From: Metaphire vulgaris
Lineage: Eukaryota; Annelida; Clitellata; Crassiclitellata; Megascolecidae
NCBI GenBank assembly: GCA_018105865.1
Contig: CM030865.1
Span: 6,370,198-6,434,197 of the forward strand
Length of the DNA: 64,000 bases
Direction: 5' to 3'
The notes under the pieces are model-generated. The model had not been told where the DNA came from, searched no databases, and was given only the letters and a program-made list of their open reading frames with translations. The first letter of the stretch is position 1; the number at the start of each line of letters is the position of its first letter. The translations under genes were made by a program, and so were the position numbers. Positions 37,535 through 49,165 of this stretch are shown piece after piece.

Positions 37535-38285
37535 GTAGGTTCAAAAGAAAGCAGAAACGGATGTATGTGTTTTAAAGTAAATTGTTCAAATTTAACTGCA
37601 TGTATCTTTAATATCTACATGAAATCGGAGGTCTTAGTTCGCTCCAAAAATTCTATTCTTGTCGCGTTATGGTGGTGGGACACTAGCGCGCATTGAGCGA
37701 GTTCATTTTGACGTCCTTTGCAAAGGCGCTTTCAATGCTTGAATGATAAGCCGCTTTCGAATGGTGACTGGGACATTAGCATACATTGATCGCGTGCAAG
37801 CACACGGAGGGGAGAAAATCAACGCAGCCGCGCACGACTGATTGTGGTTGCACATTCACCCGAGTTTCGGTCGCGTTCATTTTGACTTTCAACCAATCAG
37901 ATATCAGTTGAAACGTCAGCCCCATAGACTTTAATATATTAATAATAAATCTATGGTCAACCCGTCCGCCAAATAATTTGAAATAAAGAGAAGACAAGAG
38001 AAAATTAATTATGGCTACAAAAAGTGAATTTGATATAAATTTGATATAAATATATTGAATGAGGTGGCGGCGCATCCCATTGTATGGGAATGGGATAGCA
38101 CATGCGATACGTATAGGCCCCTAAAGAAAGTGATAAAAAGCCATCGATATGGCTCGAGATTGCTGGAAAACTCCAGTCCACACAAGGTACGTGAACGTAT
38201 ATATTACACAATGAATCTACACGCAATGCAACGAAATGGAGTGAAATAATTTTGAAAGCTAAACGCTTCTTTATTTACGGGTAAA

Positions 38286-38286
<1 letters not shown>

Positions 38287-38366
<80 letters not shown>

Positions 38367-38367
38367 C
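38287..38367. repeat. (TTA)n array
   Basis: 27 TTA units inside the 37670-39769 element, ending at the MITE target site. Confidence 0.97.
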
Positions 38368-38373
38368 AAGACA

Positions 38374-38566
38374 CAGTGGCGGCTCTAGGATTTGGCAAGT
38401 GGGGGGGCCGCTGGGTTGGCAACTTCTAATCATGGGGGGCCAACCATTTGTTGTTTAATGTATGTAGCATTGAGTATAGGGTCCCAACTGGGGGGGTCAC
38501 CGGGGGGGCCAGGCTCTCAATAGGGGGGCACGGGCCCCCCTGGCCCCCCCGGTGGAGCCGCCACTG
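38374..38566 (+). mobile_element. hAT-like MITE, CAGTGGCGGCTC family
   Basis: Ends CAGTGGCGGCTCTAGG and GGAGCCGCCACTG; perfect duplication TCAAGACA at 38366-38373 and 38567-38574. Lies inside the 37670-39769 element. Confidence 0.92.
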
Positions 38567-38639
38567 TCAAGACAACTTATGTATCGCCGTGGTCATGACC
38601 AAGGCCCGCATGACCAAGGACGCATGCGCATGACCATGA

Positions 38640-39485
38640 CCAAGGAGGAAAATCGACTGGCCCTTAACGTGGGAAAAACTGAGTTCCTGTGGGTCAGCAC
38701 CCCTCGGAGAAGGATGCTGGTGAGTCGCAAACCGTTCGCGATGGGTGATGTTACCATTGTCCCCTCCGAGTGCGTGCGGCTGTTGGGGGTACTCTTTGAT
38801 GGGACTCTTTCATTCGAGCCACACGTAAACGATGTGATCAGGCGATGTCACTTTCAATTGAGAAGGATCCGATCAGTCCGGCGATATCTGCCTGTATCCG
38901 GAGTGGTACACTTGGTCCGGGCCTTGGTGCTAACTAGGATCGACTATTGCAATAGTGTCCTGTTGGGCCTCCCGGTTAGCAAACTTGATCGGCTGCAGTC
39001 TGTTCTGAATCTCTCGGCGAGGGTTGTGTTCGGATGTCGCTGGTGCGAACATGTAACACCACTTCTCAGGGATCGTCTACATTGGCTCCGAGTCCCTGAG
39101 CGGATTGTGTTCAAAAGATGCTGGCTGACGTACAGAGCGCTGCATGACCCGTGTTGTCCTGAGTACCTTGCCTCTCTTGTAAAGAGACCGCAGGGTAATG
39201 ACAGGAGATCTTCGCTCCGCTCGAGTCGTGGCGTTAAACTTCACGTTCCTCCCCCATCCAAGACCGCCAAGTTCGGAGAGAGATCTTTCACTAGGGGTAA
39301 TCCTATCTTGTGGAACTCTCTTCCTGATGAGACCACCACGGCTGATACTCCCGAGCATTTCATCACAAGATTAAAAACGCATCTGTTTAGGTTGGGTTAT
39401 AGTTGAGATGTTAAAGCGCTTTTGTTGTGGGCCTCAGCCTTGTTACAGCGCTATAGAAATTGTCAAGGAATGAATGAATGAATGA
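38640..39485 (+). mobile_element. L2-like LINE, RT C-terminal half
   Basis: Open frame with LALNVGKTEFLWVSTPRR, VRLLGVLFDGTLSFEPHVND, RALVLTRIDYCNSVLLGLPV, HWLRVPERIVFKRCWLTYRA, RGNPILWNSLPDETTTADTP and RLKTHLFRLG. These are the post-Asp-box RT and thumb motifs of L2/CR1-like LINEs. Ends with GCGCTATAGAAATTGTCAAG and (GAAT)n. 5' truncated but open over about 250 codons, so relatively recent. Confidence 0.9.
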
Positions 39486-40511
39486 AAGGCCAAAGTCTAG
39501 CCTTTCTGGGTTTCTATGACTTCTTTTCTTTCGACAAAGCAGGTACCGATGCGATGATACATGTTGTTAAAATCATCATTCCGCAAATAGCAACTAATTC
39601 TTCGTCTGCCATTTTTTCAGCGCTACATCAGCTGCTCTCAGCGCTACATCAACTGTTGTAGGCGTGGCTTAATTTTTGCATGTATGGAAAATCGCTCCTA
39701 CACGTTCAACACGATCGCAAAGGACGTCAAAATGAACTCGCTCAATGCGCGGGTAGTGTCCCACCACCATTAGATCTAGAGAGATGAACGTTCATCTCTT
39801 GGGACCAGTCTATGTTCAAAGAATTCAACAGCACTAACTTTTGAGTAGGCCTGTTAGACACGAAAGCATTTTCTGCCACTAAGCTTAGTTGCCATTGCAA
39901 ATCCAATTTCTAAGTCATATGAATGCAATGTAATTTTGATGTTATGGGATATTTAAATGAAGTTCCTCAATAGTGTGACGTCTAAGCATGAAGACAAATT
40001 TTGAAATCCATCTTAAAATCCACAGGAAGTCATTATTACATAACCATACATAATAGACCTAGGGCCTATGTGTTCATGCTTAGGGATTTTACAGAGAGCT
40101 CTTATCAAAAACTCCCTATCGCTTTGGAAACTATTGGAATACAAACTGTGTCTCAGTAGCCATATAAGAATTATCGTTTCATTATCTTTTGCAAGAGGTC
40201 TTCTTTTATGCTTAGCGTTTTCCTGATTTCTATATGTGGTATATTGAGCAACCTCCTTATTCACAATAGTCTTCTATAGCAATACATTTCAAAATCAACT
40301 AGCCTGTTTTATCTGGTCTTTTTTATTGCCCAAGTTTCCAAGACATAGAGAGTGACACTGGAGGTGCAGATAAGCCATATTTATGATTGGGAGCTCCGTT
40401 TTATGGTTAATATCTCTACTCATTAATATTTGGTTAAATATTGCTATACATTGCTATACATTGCTTTGCAATGCATGTGCTTATTTCTACTGGGCATTCG
40501 TAGTTCTAGGT

Positions 40512-40848
40512 CAGCGGTTCTCAACCTTTATAGTACCGCGACCCTTTTAATTCAATTCCCATGATGTGGCGACCCCAACCAGGCCCGCCGAGAGAAATTC
40601 GGGCCCCTGCAGAATAAAATTTCTTGACGACCTTTTTTCTCTTTTTTTGCTTGTCAGCCTTTTTTACATCTTAAAATTAGCTGATGACCTTTTTTTGCTC
40701 ATCAGCCTTTTTCCATGTTAAAACGAGTAAATTTTGCGCAATAACAATAAAAGGGACAACCCTATATTTCTGAAGGTCTCCGGCGACCCCCTGGCAAATC
40801 GTCATTCGACCCCCTTGGGGGTCGCGACCCACAGGTTGAGAACCGCTG
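40512..40848. mobile_element. hAT-like MITE, CAGCGGTTCTCAACC type
   Basis: Ends CAGCGGTTCTCAACCTTTA and GGTTGAGAACCGCTG; perfect duplication TTCTAGGT at 40504-40511 and 40849-40856. Such ends are typical of Charlie-like hATs in many animals. Confidence 0.92.
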
Positions 40849-41639
40849 TTCTAGGTTATCGAGCTGCCTAGATAACAGAATTTGGGCCTTATTTCTATTG
40901 CTTGATTATTTATTTTTAGTTCCCATCTGTTATAATAATTTGTTTCTAAATACCATGATTTTTTTGTCTTTTTTGTATTCATATGTAAATTTTTCGTTCC
41001 ATTTTTATCCAGAACATCCACGGATTTCTGTAGGCCTATTATTCGCGTATCGTTTTCTAACAGATTGTCGTCGTCTGAAAATTTAAGTTGTTTATGATGA
41101 CTCCTTGCGCTGACACTTCACTTTCCATTATAGAGGCCGGTCAGAAGAAATGCATAGAGCCATAGACAGACACTTTCAATTGGATTTTCTTCAACAGAGG
41201 GCGAAACTAAAAATGGCGCATTCCTGTAATGTGACATTTTGCATAGCGCTTCATATTATATGCGCCCATCCGAATTGTCCTGGTCCTAATTGTCCGATCC
41301 AATTTTTCCTATAGCGCCGATAAATAAAAGCTCAAATAAAGTCAAATAACTCAAAGCATTATTTCTGATCAGAAGAGAAAACTGGTATTTGGAAGCAACG
41401 TTCCCTCTATCGCAATTGCGCGGCCACGCGGAGAAAATAATCCTGCTGCGCAAAAGAATTTGACTGCCGCGCAAATTTTTTCGACAAGCGACTAATTTTT
41501 GAACAGCTGTCTGCATTTAGAGAAAACAGCGTTAGAAATGTAGAAGATTCGTGCAACCTCATACGCATGCTATATAAAGCATAAAGGTTTTGCGCCACTG
41601 AAGGACATTTAATGAAGCGATCTTGTATTGTATTGTATT

Positions 41640-42040
41640 GCACGCGGGCTTGTCTCCGTGCAGAGCCCGCGAGTTTTCACCGCGTGAATGATACGCATTC
41701 TTCTGTACTTATTCACAACTGAGTCGACCGGGTGCGCTTGGTGCAGAAACAACCGAAAAGTTTCTCCCGCGGCCCAGTGGCGGCTCCACCGGGGGGGCCA
41801 GGGGGGCCCGTGCCCCCTATTGACTGCCTGGCCCCCCCAGTGGCCCCCCAGTTGGGACCCTATACTTAATGCTACATACATTAAACAACAAATGGTTGGC
41901 CCCCCATGATTAGAAGTTGCCCCCCCAACGGCCCCCCACTTGCCAAATCCTAGAGCCGCCACTGCCGCGGCCGGGACTTGAACCACAGACCTCAAGATTG
42001 GTAAACTGGTGCGCCAACCACTGCTCCACCGCAAACCCTA
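41640..42040 (-). repeat. tRNA-derived SINE interrupted by hAT-like MITE
   Basis: Removing 41775-41972 joins TTTCTCCCGCGGCC to GGGACTTGAACCACAGACC. On the minus strand this gives GGAGCAGTGGTTGGCGCACC (A-box) and GTCTGTGGTTCAAGTCCCGG (B-box) followed by a non-tRNA body to about 41640. Confidence 0.72.
41775..41964 (-). mobile_element. hAT-like MITE, CAGTGGCGGCTC family, inserted in a SINE
   Basis: Reverse orientation; ends CAGTGGCGGCTCCACC and AGAGCCGCCACTG; perfect duplication CCGCGGCC at 41767-41774 and 41965-41972. Confidence 0.92.
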
Positions 42041-42814
42041 GAATGGCTTAGATCAGGCGGGGGCTTCAGTAAGGGGCCATCTATATATTACGTTTGCCAA
42101 AAGTCACATTTTTAGATCCCCTTCCCCTGTTGCACCCCGTACATATTTTATCCCCTTATGAATACGTACAAATTAGTTTATCGCTTGTCGCTTAGTTTAT
42201 CCCAACCCTGTTTGAAAAAGTAAGTTTTAGCCATAATCACAAGGCGTACAGTTGACTAAAGCTGTTACAGCTAAACAAAAGCGATAAATGTAATTTAACG
42301 AGTGCCAGCGTGTGAACAATTCTTATGGCCAATTGCCTGCCCGTAAGAAAGTAATTGTGTTCAAATTATATGCGTGTAATTTCAGCCAGTCTTCTGCCTG
42401 AGCTGTTGTTTGTTTTTAAATAAATTGTTACGCAGGCGACTATCATAATGCCCCGGGCATATGGCGCATAAAATCGAAATCGAATTTAAGATCAGCGGCC
42501 AGATTTTGCACAAAATTCACACGGTGGGTTTTTTGCACAAAAAATGTTAACTTTGCACAGAAACCAGCAAGCCTTAGAGGGAACGTTGTTTGGAAGATAA
42601 TTTTTAAATTTTCGATCAAACTCTACCAATTCTAAAATCGACTCGGTCAAAGTCCTTCAATAAGAGCACCAACAGAAATTGAGTTGAGAGAGAGACACAC
42701 AGAGAGACAGAGACACAGACAGAGACAGACAGACAGAGACAGAGAAAAAAGAGTCGCAGTTTTAGAGTCAGTGTTAATTTATTGGTTGCATCCATGTAGA
42801 ATTGTGGATGCGTG

Positions 42815-42839
42815 CGTTCGTGTGTGTGTGTGTGTGTGT
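42815..42839. repeat. (GT)n
   Basis: Short GT run; an ACAGAG-rich stretch lies at 42690-42746. Confidence 0.9.
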
Positions 42840-42877
42840 TAAGTGGAGATAGTGATTGATCGTTTTTCGTTGAATAG

Positions 42878-43057
42878 ACGATGAATCTGTCTCATGAGAA
42901 CGTCGTCAGCTACGTCGGTATCTATCCCTATCAGCCAAATGTAGCGATTGTGATGGAAGTTGCAAAGAGGGGAAGTCTTCAAGATCTCATTGCATCCGCT
43001 AATCGTGGAGTCGTCACTCTCGATTTCATAATCGCTTTGCTTATCGACGCTGCTAAG
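42878..43057 (+). CDS. receptor guanylate cyclase exon (KHD hinge region)
   Basis: 60 codons, phase 0 both ends; acceptor GTTGAATAG, donor AAG|GTGAGT. It reads MNLSHENVVSYVGIYPYQPN, VAIVMEVAKRGSLQDLIASA and LDFIIALLIDAAK. HEN.V...G......I..E...RGSLQDL is the signature of the receptor-cyclase KHD hinge. A GT microsatellite ends 39 bp before the acceptor. Confidence 0.93.
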
Positions 43058-43569
43058 GTGAGTATTCGTAGCTCAGTCACTTGATCAACTTTACATTCAT
43101 TCGCGATAGGAAAAGTCACAATGATTGGCTGTTGATCAGTGGCTTTAGAAATATTATAGTAAGAACGGCCAATTATAAGATAAGGAAAAAATATACAGGC
43201 ATTTCAATGCAATGTGTTTATTAAAAAGAGTTGAATGTTTTTCAAAACTCATCAATTGAAAAAAACACACAAGAATGTTCAATTGTCCGTTTCAAATGTT
43301 GAAATTATTGTCAAGCAGTTTATAATGCATAATAAACATGACTCGATTTTGCATTCTACAAATCATTCAACGTAGCACACTGATGCTCTTTATAAAGTCG
43401 CACACATAACCTACCTGGAACGTATTCGTCATTGCAGTTACTGTACTTTTACTATTAAAGTCATTAAACGATCCGGTATACAATGATACATCCTGGTCTG
43501 AATTCATTTTTCACAACTGAAATAATTTACGTGTATTTCATTTACACACTTTTCGAAATATATATAAAA

Positions 43570-43882
43570 GGTAAGGTAAAGGCAGTCCCATACTCGAACG
43601 AGCGTAGGGTTTCCGGCGCTGATCTCCGGTACTAGGCAAGCAGCGACGCAGGTGGCTTACGCCATTAATCTAGAGTAGGTTGCCATTACTTTCTCTAGAC
43701 CTGCGTTTTACCTTCGCAGCTTAGCACCGCTACCAATTTATCGACGCCTAAGCGATGAACGGCTTGGTTGGCCGCCAGCACCACGATTAGATCCCGGGAT
43801 GGTCACCCTTCCAAGTACTAACCGCGCTCGACGTTGCTTAACTTCGATGTTCTGACGAGAACCGGTCGCACAACGCCAAATA
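43570..43882 (-). repeat. SINE with 5S-rRNA-like head (SINE3 type)
   Basis: On the minus strand the first 100 bp read CATCGAAGTTAAGCAACGTC then GAGCGCGGTTAGTACTTGGA and AGGGTGACCATCCCGGGAT, clearly the internal-promoter half of 5S rRNA. The following 200 bp are unrelated to 5S and are shared with 15186-15402. A 5S head on an unrelated body defines SINE3. No 3' LINE tail identified. Confidence 0.85.
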
Positions 43883-44409
43883 GGCCGGAAATATACAGAA
43901 TTTATATCATTATTACATATTACTATATTACTGGCGGTGGTGTTAGCCTACGCACCTACAATTATTTTGAATCGGTGCCGAGATTGCTAACAAGCGTTTG
44001 GCCTACACTTTGTCAGAATCGACGTAATCCAATAAATTCAGCGATGTCATTTAGACTTAAGATTCGCTCTCCAAAAATTCAGTACGCCAAGGTGTTTCTG
44101 TTGACCCGTAAGATTCATCTTAAATTCCTTTGACAAATGTATCTGGTGAAAATTAAGGGATGGCCGGATCGGAATTTTCCACTTGATACCGGATCTGGAT
44201 ATTTTGGGTCAATATTAGCCGGAGACGGATCCGTAGCGAATATTCACCTCACAGGAATAGTACGATCCTATGTGGCGTGCCATGAGTTAACCCAATCTAC
44301 TCGCGCCTTAAAAATCATGATCACACATGCCATTAGATATAGTTGCCATCTAGATATAGATATAGATAGTAGATATACATGCCATCTAGATATAGATATA
44401 GATATAGAT

Positions 44410-44443
44410 ATAGGCGCCATAGATATATATCTATGGCGCCTAT
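44410..44443. repeat. perfect 34-bp palindrome
   Basis: ATAGGCGCCATAGATAT is followed directly by its exact reverse complement. It closes a stretch of AGATAT repeats (44336-44410). Confidence 0.9.
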
Positions 44444-44454
44444 CTATGGCTGCC

Positions 44455-45285
44455 TTGTATGCGTTTTGTGCATGCCACGTTTCGTCGTCGTTCGACGCAA
44501 TTTCTGACGCTCCGTGCGTGAATCTTGCGCCGGAGATGAGGATTTCTTCGAGTCCGTCGGTTTTCTGAGGAGTTTCAGCCGTCCTCTTCTGTTTCGCGTC
44601 GTTTCGGAAGCCTCGAGTCGGTCTTCACCGCTTTATGCAGGACGTCGCCATGTTGGCTATTGTTATAGCGCCATGCAATGATCGACGGTCGTTCCAGGCT
44701 TCGCTCGAGCATTCATATTCGCGAGGACGGCGTTCCGCTCTTCGGTTCCGACGTGTCTCGTGCCGTCCTCTACCTTTCCACGTCGTCCTGGAAGTTCAAG
44801 CCAGTCACCGTCCGTCGGGTGTGCGCCAAAGTCAGCCGCATCGGCTGCCGCGTGAAAATTCGGCGGGTTTGCGGTTGGCTGTCATTCCGGACTATGCTGG
44901 ATTTTCCATCTTCGTCGGATTTGCCGATTTCGATGACGGAACTATCTTCTTGCGGAAGACCGCTTCTCCAGGAACTTTTCTGGTGGTTATATCTGCCCGG
45001 ATAAACTCCTACTACCAACTCGCGGACTTTCAACATCATCTTCCGCTCCTCGTTGGCATGTCAAGGGGGCTACAGTTTTCCTTGAAGGACCGCTTCTAAA
45101 AGACTTTGCGCCGGACTTCTTCACGGCAGCAAAGTTTTTTCCATCATCTCAGTGGATTTTAACATCGCCACCTTCTGAACTTCATTGACATGTCAGCGCT
45201 GTCAAAGCGCTTTTGATTTTGGATTTTAAACCATGCGTACAGCGCTATATAAATTGTCCTGGATACTAATAATAATAATTAGGGT
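44455..45285 (+). mobile_element. GC-rich element with L2-type 3' tail, body not recognised
   Basis: The 3' part (CAAAGCGCTTTTGATTTTGG, GCGCTATATAAATTGTCCTG, TAATAATAAT) is the tail of the L2-like family. The GC-rich body has two overlapping open frames (154 and 108 codons, from 44635 and 44678) without recognisable motifs; they may be chance. It could be a SINE- or composite-type element mobilised by the LINE. Confidence 0.5.
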
Positions 45286-45489
45286 AATCAGTTCCTCTGA
45301 GGGGGTAACTGCTGGAAGAGCATTACGGAATAAACCGCTGTTTTATTTTCCCGACGTATAGTAACTAAGTGGCGGTTTTAGGCCACGGCTGGCGAGAGTA
45401 TTATAATTAATTACTTACTATTGTTCTTAAATGTTTAATTGCTTAATTGTATGTCATGCTAGTGTGACGAAAAACTTCTCTTTAGATCC

Positions 45490-46170
45490 CTTAATGGCAA
45501 CGGACAATCTCCGCGGATATGTTTCCGAAATGATCGAGGGAAGATTTTTCAGGCGGGAAGAGAAATTTGAGTCCGAAACATATATATGGGTCTTCACCCT
45601 GGTATTGGATGGACTTGCTTGTGAATAAACAACACGTATCACTTGATTATAATAGTTTTATTCAACATAAAGAGCAATTTAATTAATAGTTCTGCGGATA
45701 TCTTCCGTGAAATGAAATAGTTCCATAAGCGAGAGTTAATACAGTATCCGCGTGAATACTCGCGGATCAAACAGTCTTCAATCAATCGTGCAATTATGCT
45801 GGCACGGATATATCTCAATAGTCAATTAATCGGCAAGCAAACATAAAACTTTATCCGCAGACATATCTGCGTGAATATCTGCAGAGCAAATAGTTTCTAT
45901 CTTAACTATCAACAACGATATACGGCTATGCAATACTCAATAATAAAGCGTATCTATCTGAGCGAATGTTCGCAGAATAATCAGTTCCTACAGGCAATAA
46001 AACAGTCAAATACGTCTTCAAACAAATATACGAACTTCACTTAATCCGCAGATATATCTGCAGAGAATTAGATCCCAATTAATTCCTCTAAGGCAACCCA
46101 GGCAAAGGTATGTATGCAAGTCTTTTAAGGACTTATCCGCAGATACATCCGTCTGAAGGACAGATTTCCC
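45490..46170. repeat. degenerate repeats of TATCCGCAGATATATCTGCG type
   Basis: The motif, itself nearly palindromic, recurs at roughly 45513, 45692, 45745, 45855, 45960, 46043 and 46135 with GTGAAT and CAGAGCAAATAGTT following in several copies. Spacing is irregular (50-160 bp). Confidence 0.6.
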
Positions 46171-47116
46171 TAAGCTATTTTTATCTTTTGTTTCAAAACC
46201 CGAAGTGAAACACTTCGAGGTGGCTACCAGCCATCGGTGACAATTAAGTCAATGATTGTAATGCTGAATTGAGACTACGCGCCTCTTCGAGCGGGCACAG
46301 TGGCCGTGTTTGAGTTGTGACTACGCGCCACTTCGAGCTAGGGTATGCGACCCCTGTTGTGGTGTATGTTGAGTTGTAGCTACGCGCTACTTCGAGCAGG
46401 CACGGTGGCCGTGTTGAGTTGTGACTACGCGTCACTTCGAGCTGGGGTATGCGACCCCTGTAGTAGATGTCGTGTATGCCGGCCAAACCGGAGCACCTTG
46501 TCGGCAAGGTGGCAGACTGTCTGGAGGCGTCTTGGCGGCAAGACGGCCAACTACCTCTGAGTTAAAACTCAGACGGTCGGAACGACGTTCCAACCTGGTT
46601 CAGTCGTTTAGAGGCTTGCTGAAAAGCTCCACAACCGAACTGCATTGGCTCTCATGGGCCTAGATATAAGACCCTAGGTCCTTACGATGAAAAGGTTTGC
46701 TATTGCACCACTTAAAAATCATTTGGCATTTTGAAACGAAAAGCGCCATCTACTGAATATTTGGCAGGCAAGTACTCTTGAATTATTGCCAATTATTGGT
46801 ACACGAATTATGGCTAAAGATTCGCTAACTTAATTATTATTAATTATTAATCGATATTGATTACTGAAAACGATCAACTTTATAGTAAAATGCTATGGCA
46901 CAACACTCTAGCGACTAAACCGTGAAGCGTCGCTATATAGAAATCATTAATCAATATCAACGCGTATAAGAAGAACTCGCGGCAATATACGCTGAAAAAT
47001 GAAACACACAGGTAAAATTAAAATTCCTCCACAATAGTCTATTTTTTAATAATTTAATATAACTCATTATTTAGTGTATTAATAATGTAATGAAATTTGA
47101 AATTATGAAAATTGTC
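45643..47116. other. cyclase intron, repeat-derived
   Basis: Holds the repeat groups listed at 45490-46170 and 46266-46473; no exon pattern. Confidence 0.5.
46266..46473 (+). repeat. two copies of a dimeric tandem repeat
   Basis: Unit A (GACTACGCG.CTCTTCGAGC, then GGGCACAGTGGCCGTGTT) and unit B (same start, then TAGGGTATGCGACCCCTG) alternate A-B-A-B, about 103 bp per pair. Confidence 0.8.
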
Positions 47117-47475
47117 TGTTATGTGGCACATATGTTGTTTTAAGGGCAACGTTGCTACTATTGTGGAGCAATAGAGCTAAGCAGTCCGAATTAAAAGCAG
47201 ATTGGTTTTGGAGCCCGGTAAAGTGCTAAATGCTTATTGTTTCATATATGACGTATTAAAGGCTATTGATGCATTTTCCAGCGACGCTAGTTATTTTGGC
47301 GAGCGAGATTGCGTCTAACTATCGCGTCTTCGTCCGTGTTACGAGTGTTGCCACTGTTGCCATTGTTGTCAAAGTTGGTTAAGTTTTGTAAATGTTGTTT
47401 GGTTAATTAATAAATAGACCAACCATTATCGGAATGCTGCATTTGCGTCTTTTGAAGTCGCTCTGACGACGGAGT
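47117..47475 (+). repeat. possible LTR (solo or 5' end)
   Basis: Begins TGTTATGTGGCACATATG and ends GGAGTTACA, with an AATAAA-like TTAATAAATAGACC near the 3' end, as a retroviral-type LTR might. No second copy, primer site or polymerase was found. Downstream, 47829-48137 has an open frame rich in Arg/Lys and Asp/Glu of unknown identity. Confidence 0.2.
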
Positions 47476-48479
47476 TACAGCGCAATAGTGTAAGTAAAGG
47501 GCTAAGGCGAATCTTGGCTGTGATGAAAAAGATCTATCCCTTGGTTGCATATGCACCGAGGAGGTCAACTCTGAGCCAAGGAAGGAGAAGGTCGACAGTA
47601 AAGGCGCGGGGAGTCAGTTTGGTGAATTGACCGTCGATGTAAAGAGAGGACCGCCGTCCATTGAGGCACGGTAACCCCGGTTTTTTTGTGAAACCGCTGA
47701 AGAAACATAGACGCTGCTGCCAGTCTATGAGTGAGTGCAGGAGAAACCAAGCGTACTAAGAAGCCGCAACAGAAGAAAGACATCGCCGCCTGTCTTTAAG
47801 GGAGCGGAAGACCGAGAATTTACCGAGAATGAAGAGGCGTGGCACCAAGTCGAAGTCAGTGACTAAGAACATGTACAGAAATCGCTTAAGACGCCGAGAC
47901 CAAGCGGTGGCCAGCGATAAGAGGAACCAGTTAAAGTGCCTCTCGGACGAGGTCGGAACCAGGACGGACCGAGAGACGTCAGACGAGGAAAATCGGGACC
48001 CTGTGTTGATGAACGGTCATCCTCAGTATGCGGCCTGCCCGGCAGCCGCGGACACCTCGTTTGATGGCTGTGAATTGGAAAGTCAAACAAGCGCCGTCGA
48101 TCAGGCAGAGTCGGCGAAGGAAGTAGTCGTTAGGTGACGCTAATGGTTAAGGTAAATGGAGACCGGCGATTAGTTAAAGCTGAGCACACTTTCTTAAAGG
48201 TAGTGTGGGAGCTCTATAAATAGAGGTCACATAGACGGGTAAAGGGCCGGTAGACTGAGGTAAAACTAGGATTGCCAAATAGGTGGATGTACCGTCCTTA
48301 ACTGGAGCAGGTACTACATTTCCTCTAGGGAAGTGCTGAATCCACTGCGAAAGCGGTTCCCAAGGGGCGGGTTAGCACCACTAAAGATAAATCGCCACGC
48401 GATAAGAAAGGGAAAGAGCCCGGTAGAAGGTCCGGTAGATCCCTAGGTAGTACCTAAAGAATCACCCACCGTGAGGTAG

Positions 48480-48660
48480 GACCCAAGTTGGCCAAGATAG
48501 TGAGGTAGTACCTGAGAGAGCGAGGTAGTACCTGATATAGAAAAGTCGAGGTAGTACCTGAAATAGCAGAGGTAGAGGTAGTGCCTGAGAATGTAAGATA
48601 GTTAGTGTGGATTTAGTACCCGCAGGTTAAGAAGGTAGTACATGAAAGAATACCTGAGGT
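48480..48660 (+). repeat. degenerate GAGGTAGTACCTGA repeats
   Basis: About eight copies of GAGGTAGTACCTGA or close variants at irregular 20-30 bp spacing; earlier single copies near 48448. No function assigned. Confidence 0.7.
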
Positions 48661-48689
48661 AGTAGCAGGGAATTGCTAAGTATTGCTAT

Positions 48690-49080
48690 TATAGGCTGGG
48701 GTGGGGCCCGGCCCGAGGCCCGAGCTTTGAGGCCCGCCCGGACCGTAGCCCGTACCTTGCCGCCCGGCCCGAGGTACGGGCGGGGCTGCAAGGTAATTTC
48801 ATAAAAGTATAATCTGCTAACACGATATTAAATACAATATTCGTTTGTAAACTCAAAATCAAATAATTTTCATTAATTATATTTTTAAAATTATTTTCTT
48901 AGCTGTTCCCTAATTACAATTTTATTACAGCTTAGTTGTAGCTATTATATAATTGTCAATAGAACATTAATATTTTGTTGCTGTTAGGAAAAGAGGAGCA
49001 AAAAGGCAAGACTAAACAAATATAAACTTGAATTTATTAAAGAAATATTGTTAGCGCCCGGCCCGTTCAAGGCCCGTAGA
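48690..49080. other. GGCCCG-rich ended segment
   Basis: GGCCCGGCCCGAGGCCCG at 48708 and GCCCGGCCCGTTCAAGGCC at 49056 bracket 330 bp of AT-rich DNA; perhaps a decayed transposon, ends unclear. Confidence 0.35.
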
Positions 49081-49165
49081 AAAGAAAGAGCATTGCATTT
49101 TTCATAAAATCATCTCCGATCTAGACAGTTTCTTTGACGGACCGCTTATTTAGGCAGTTGCCATT

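Larger units (their letters stand above)
37670..39769. mobile_element. DNA element with about 45-bp inverted repeats and TTA duplication
   Basis: TGGTGGTGGGACACTA at the left end continues with GCGCATTGAGCGAGTTC and ATTTTGACGTCCTTTG; the reverse complement of the right end is almost identical over the same span. TTA flanks both ends (37667-37669, 39770-39772). A degenerate second copy of the terminal motif lies near 37760. The inside now holds a TTA array, a hAT-like MITE and an L2-like LINE fragment, so the element has served as a landing site. No transposase of its own is visible; superfamily undetermined (3-bp TTA would suit Harbinger or CACTA types). It starts 135 bp after a cyclase exon. 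Confidence 0.7.

Noticed and set aside
43780..43882. Functional 5S rRNA gene
   Set aside because: Only part of 5S is present and it runs into a SINE body shared with 15186-15402.
46266..46473. CRISPR-like array
   Set aside because: Only four repeat starts with non-variable spacers in a eukaryotic intron; a dimeric tandem repeat explains it.
47829..48137. 102-codon charged frame
   Set aside because: Could be a gag-like or host exon, but no motif supports either.
48480..48660. GAGGTAGT motif as let-7 microRNA
   Set aside because: Only the seed matches; the rest and a precursor hairpin are absent, and the motif is a tandem repeat.
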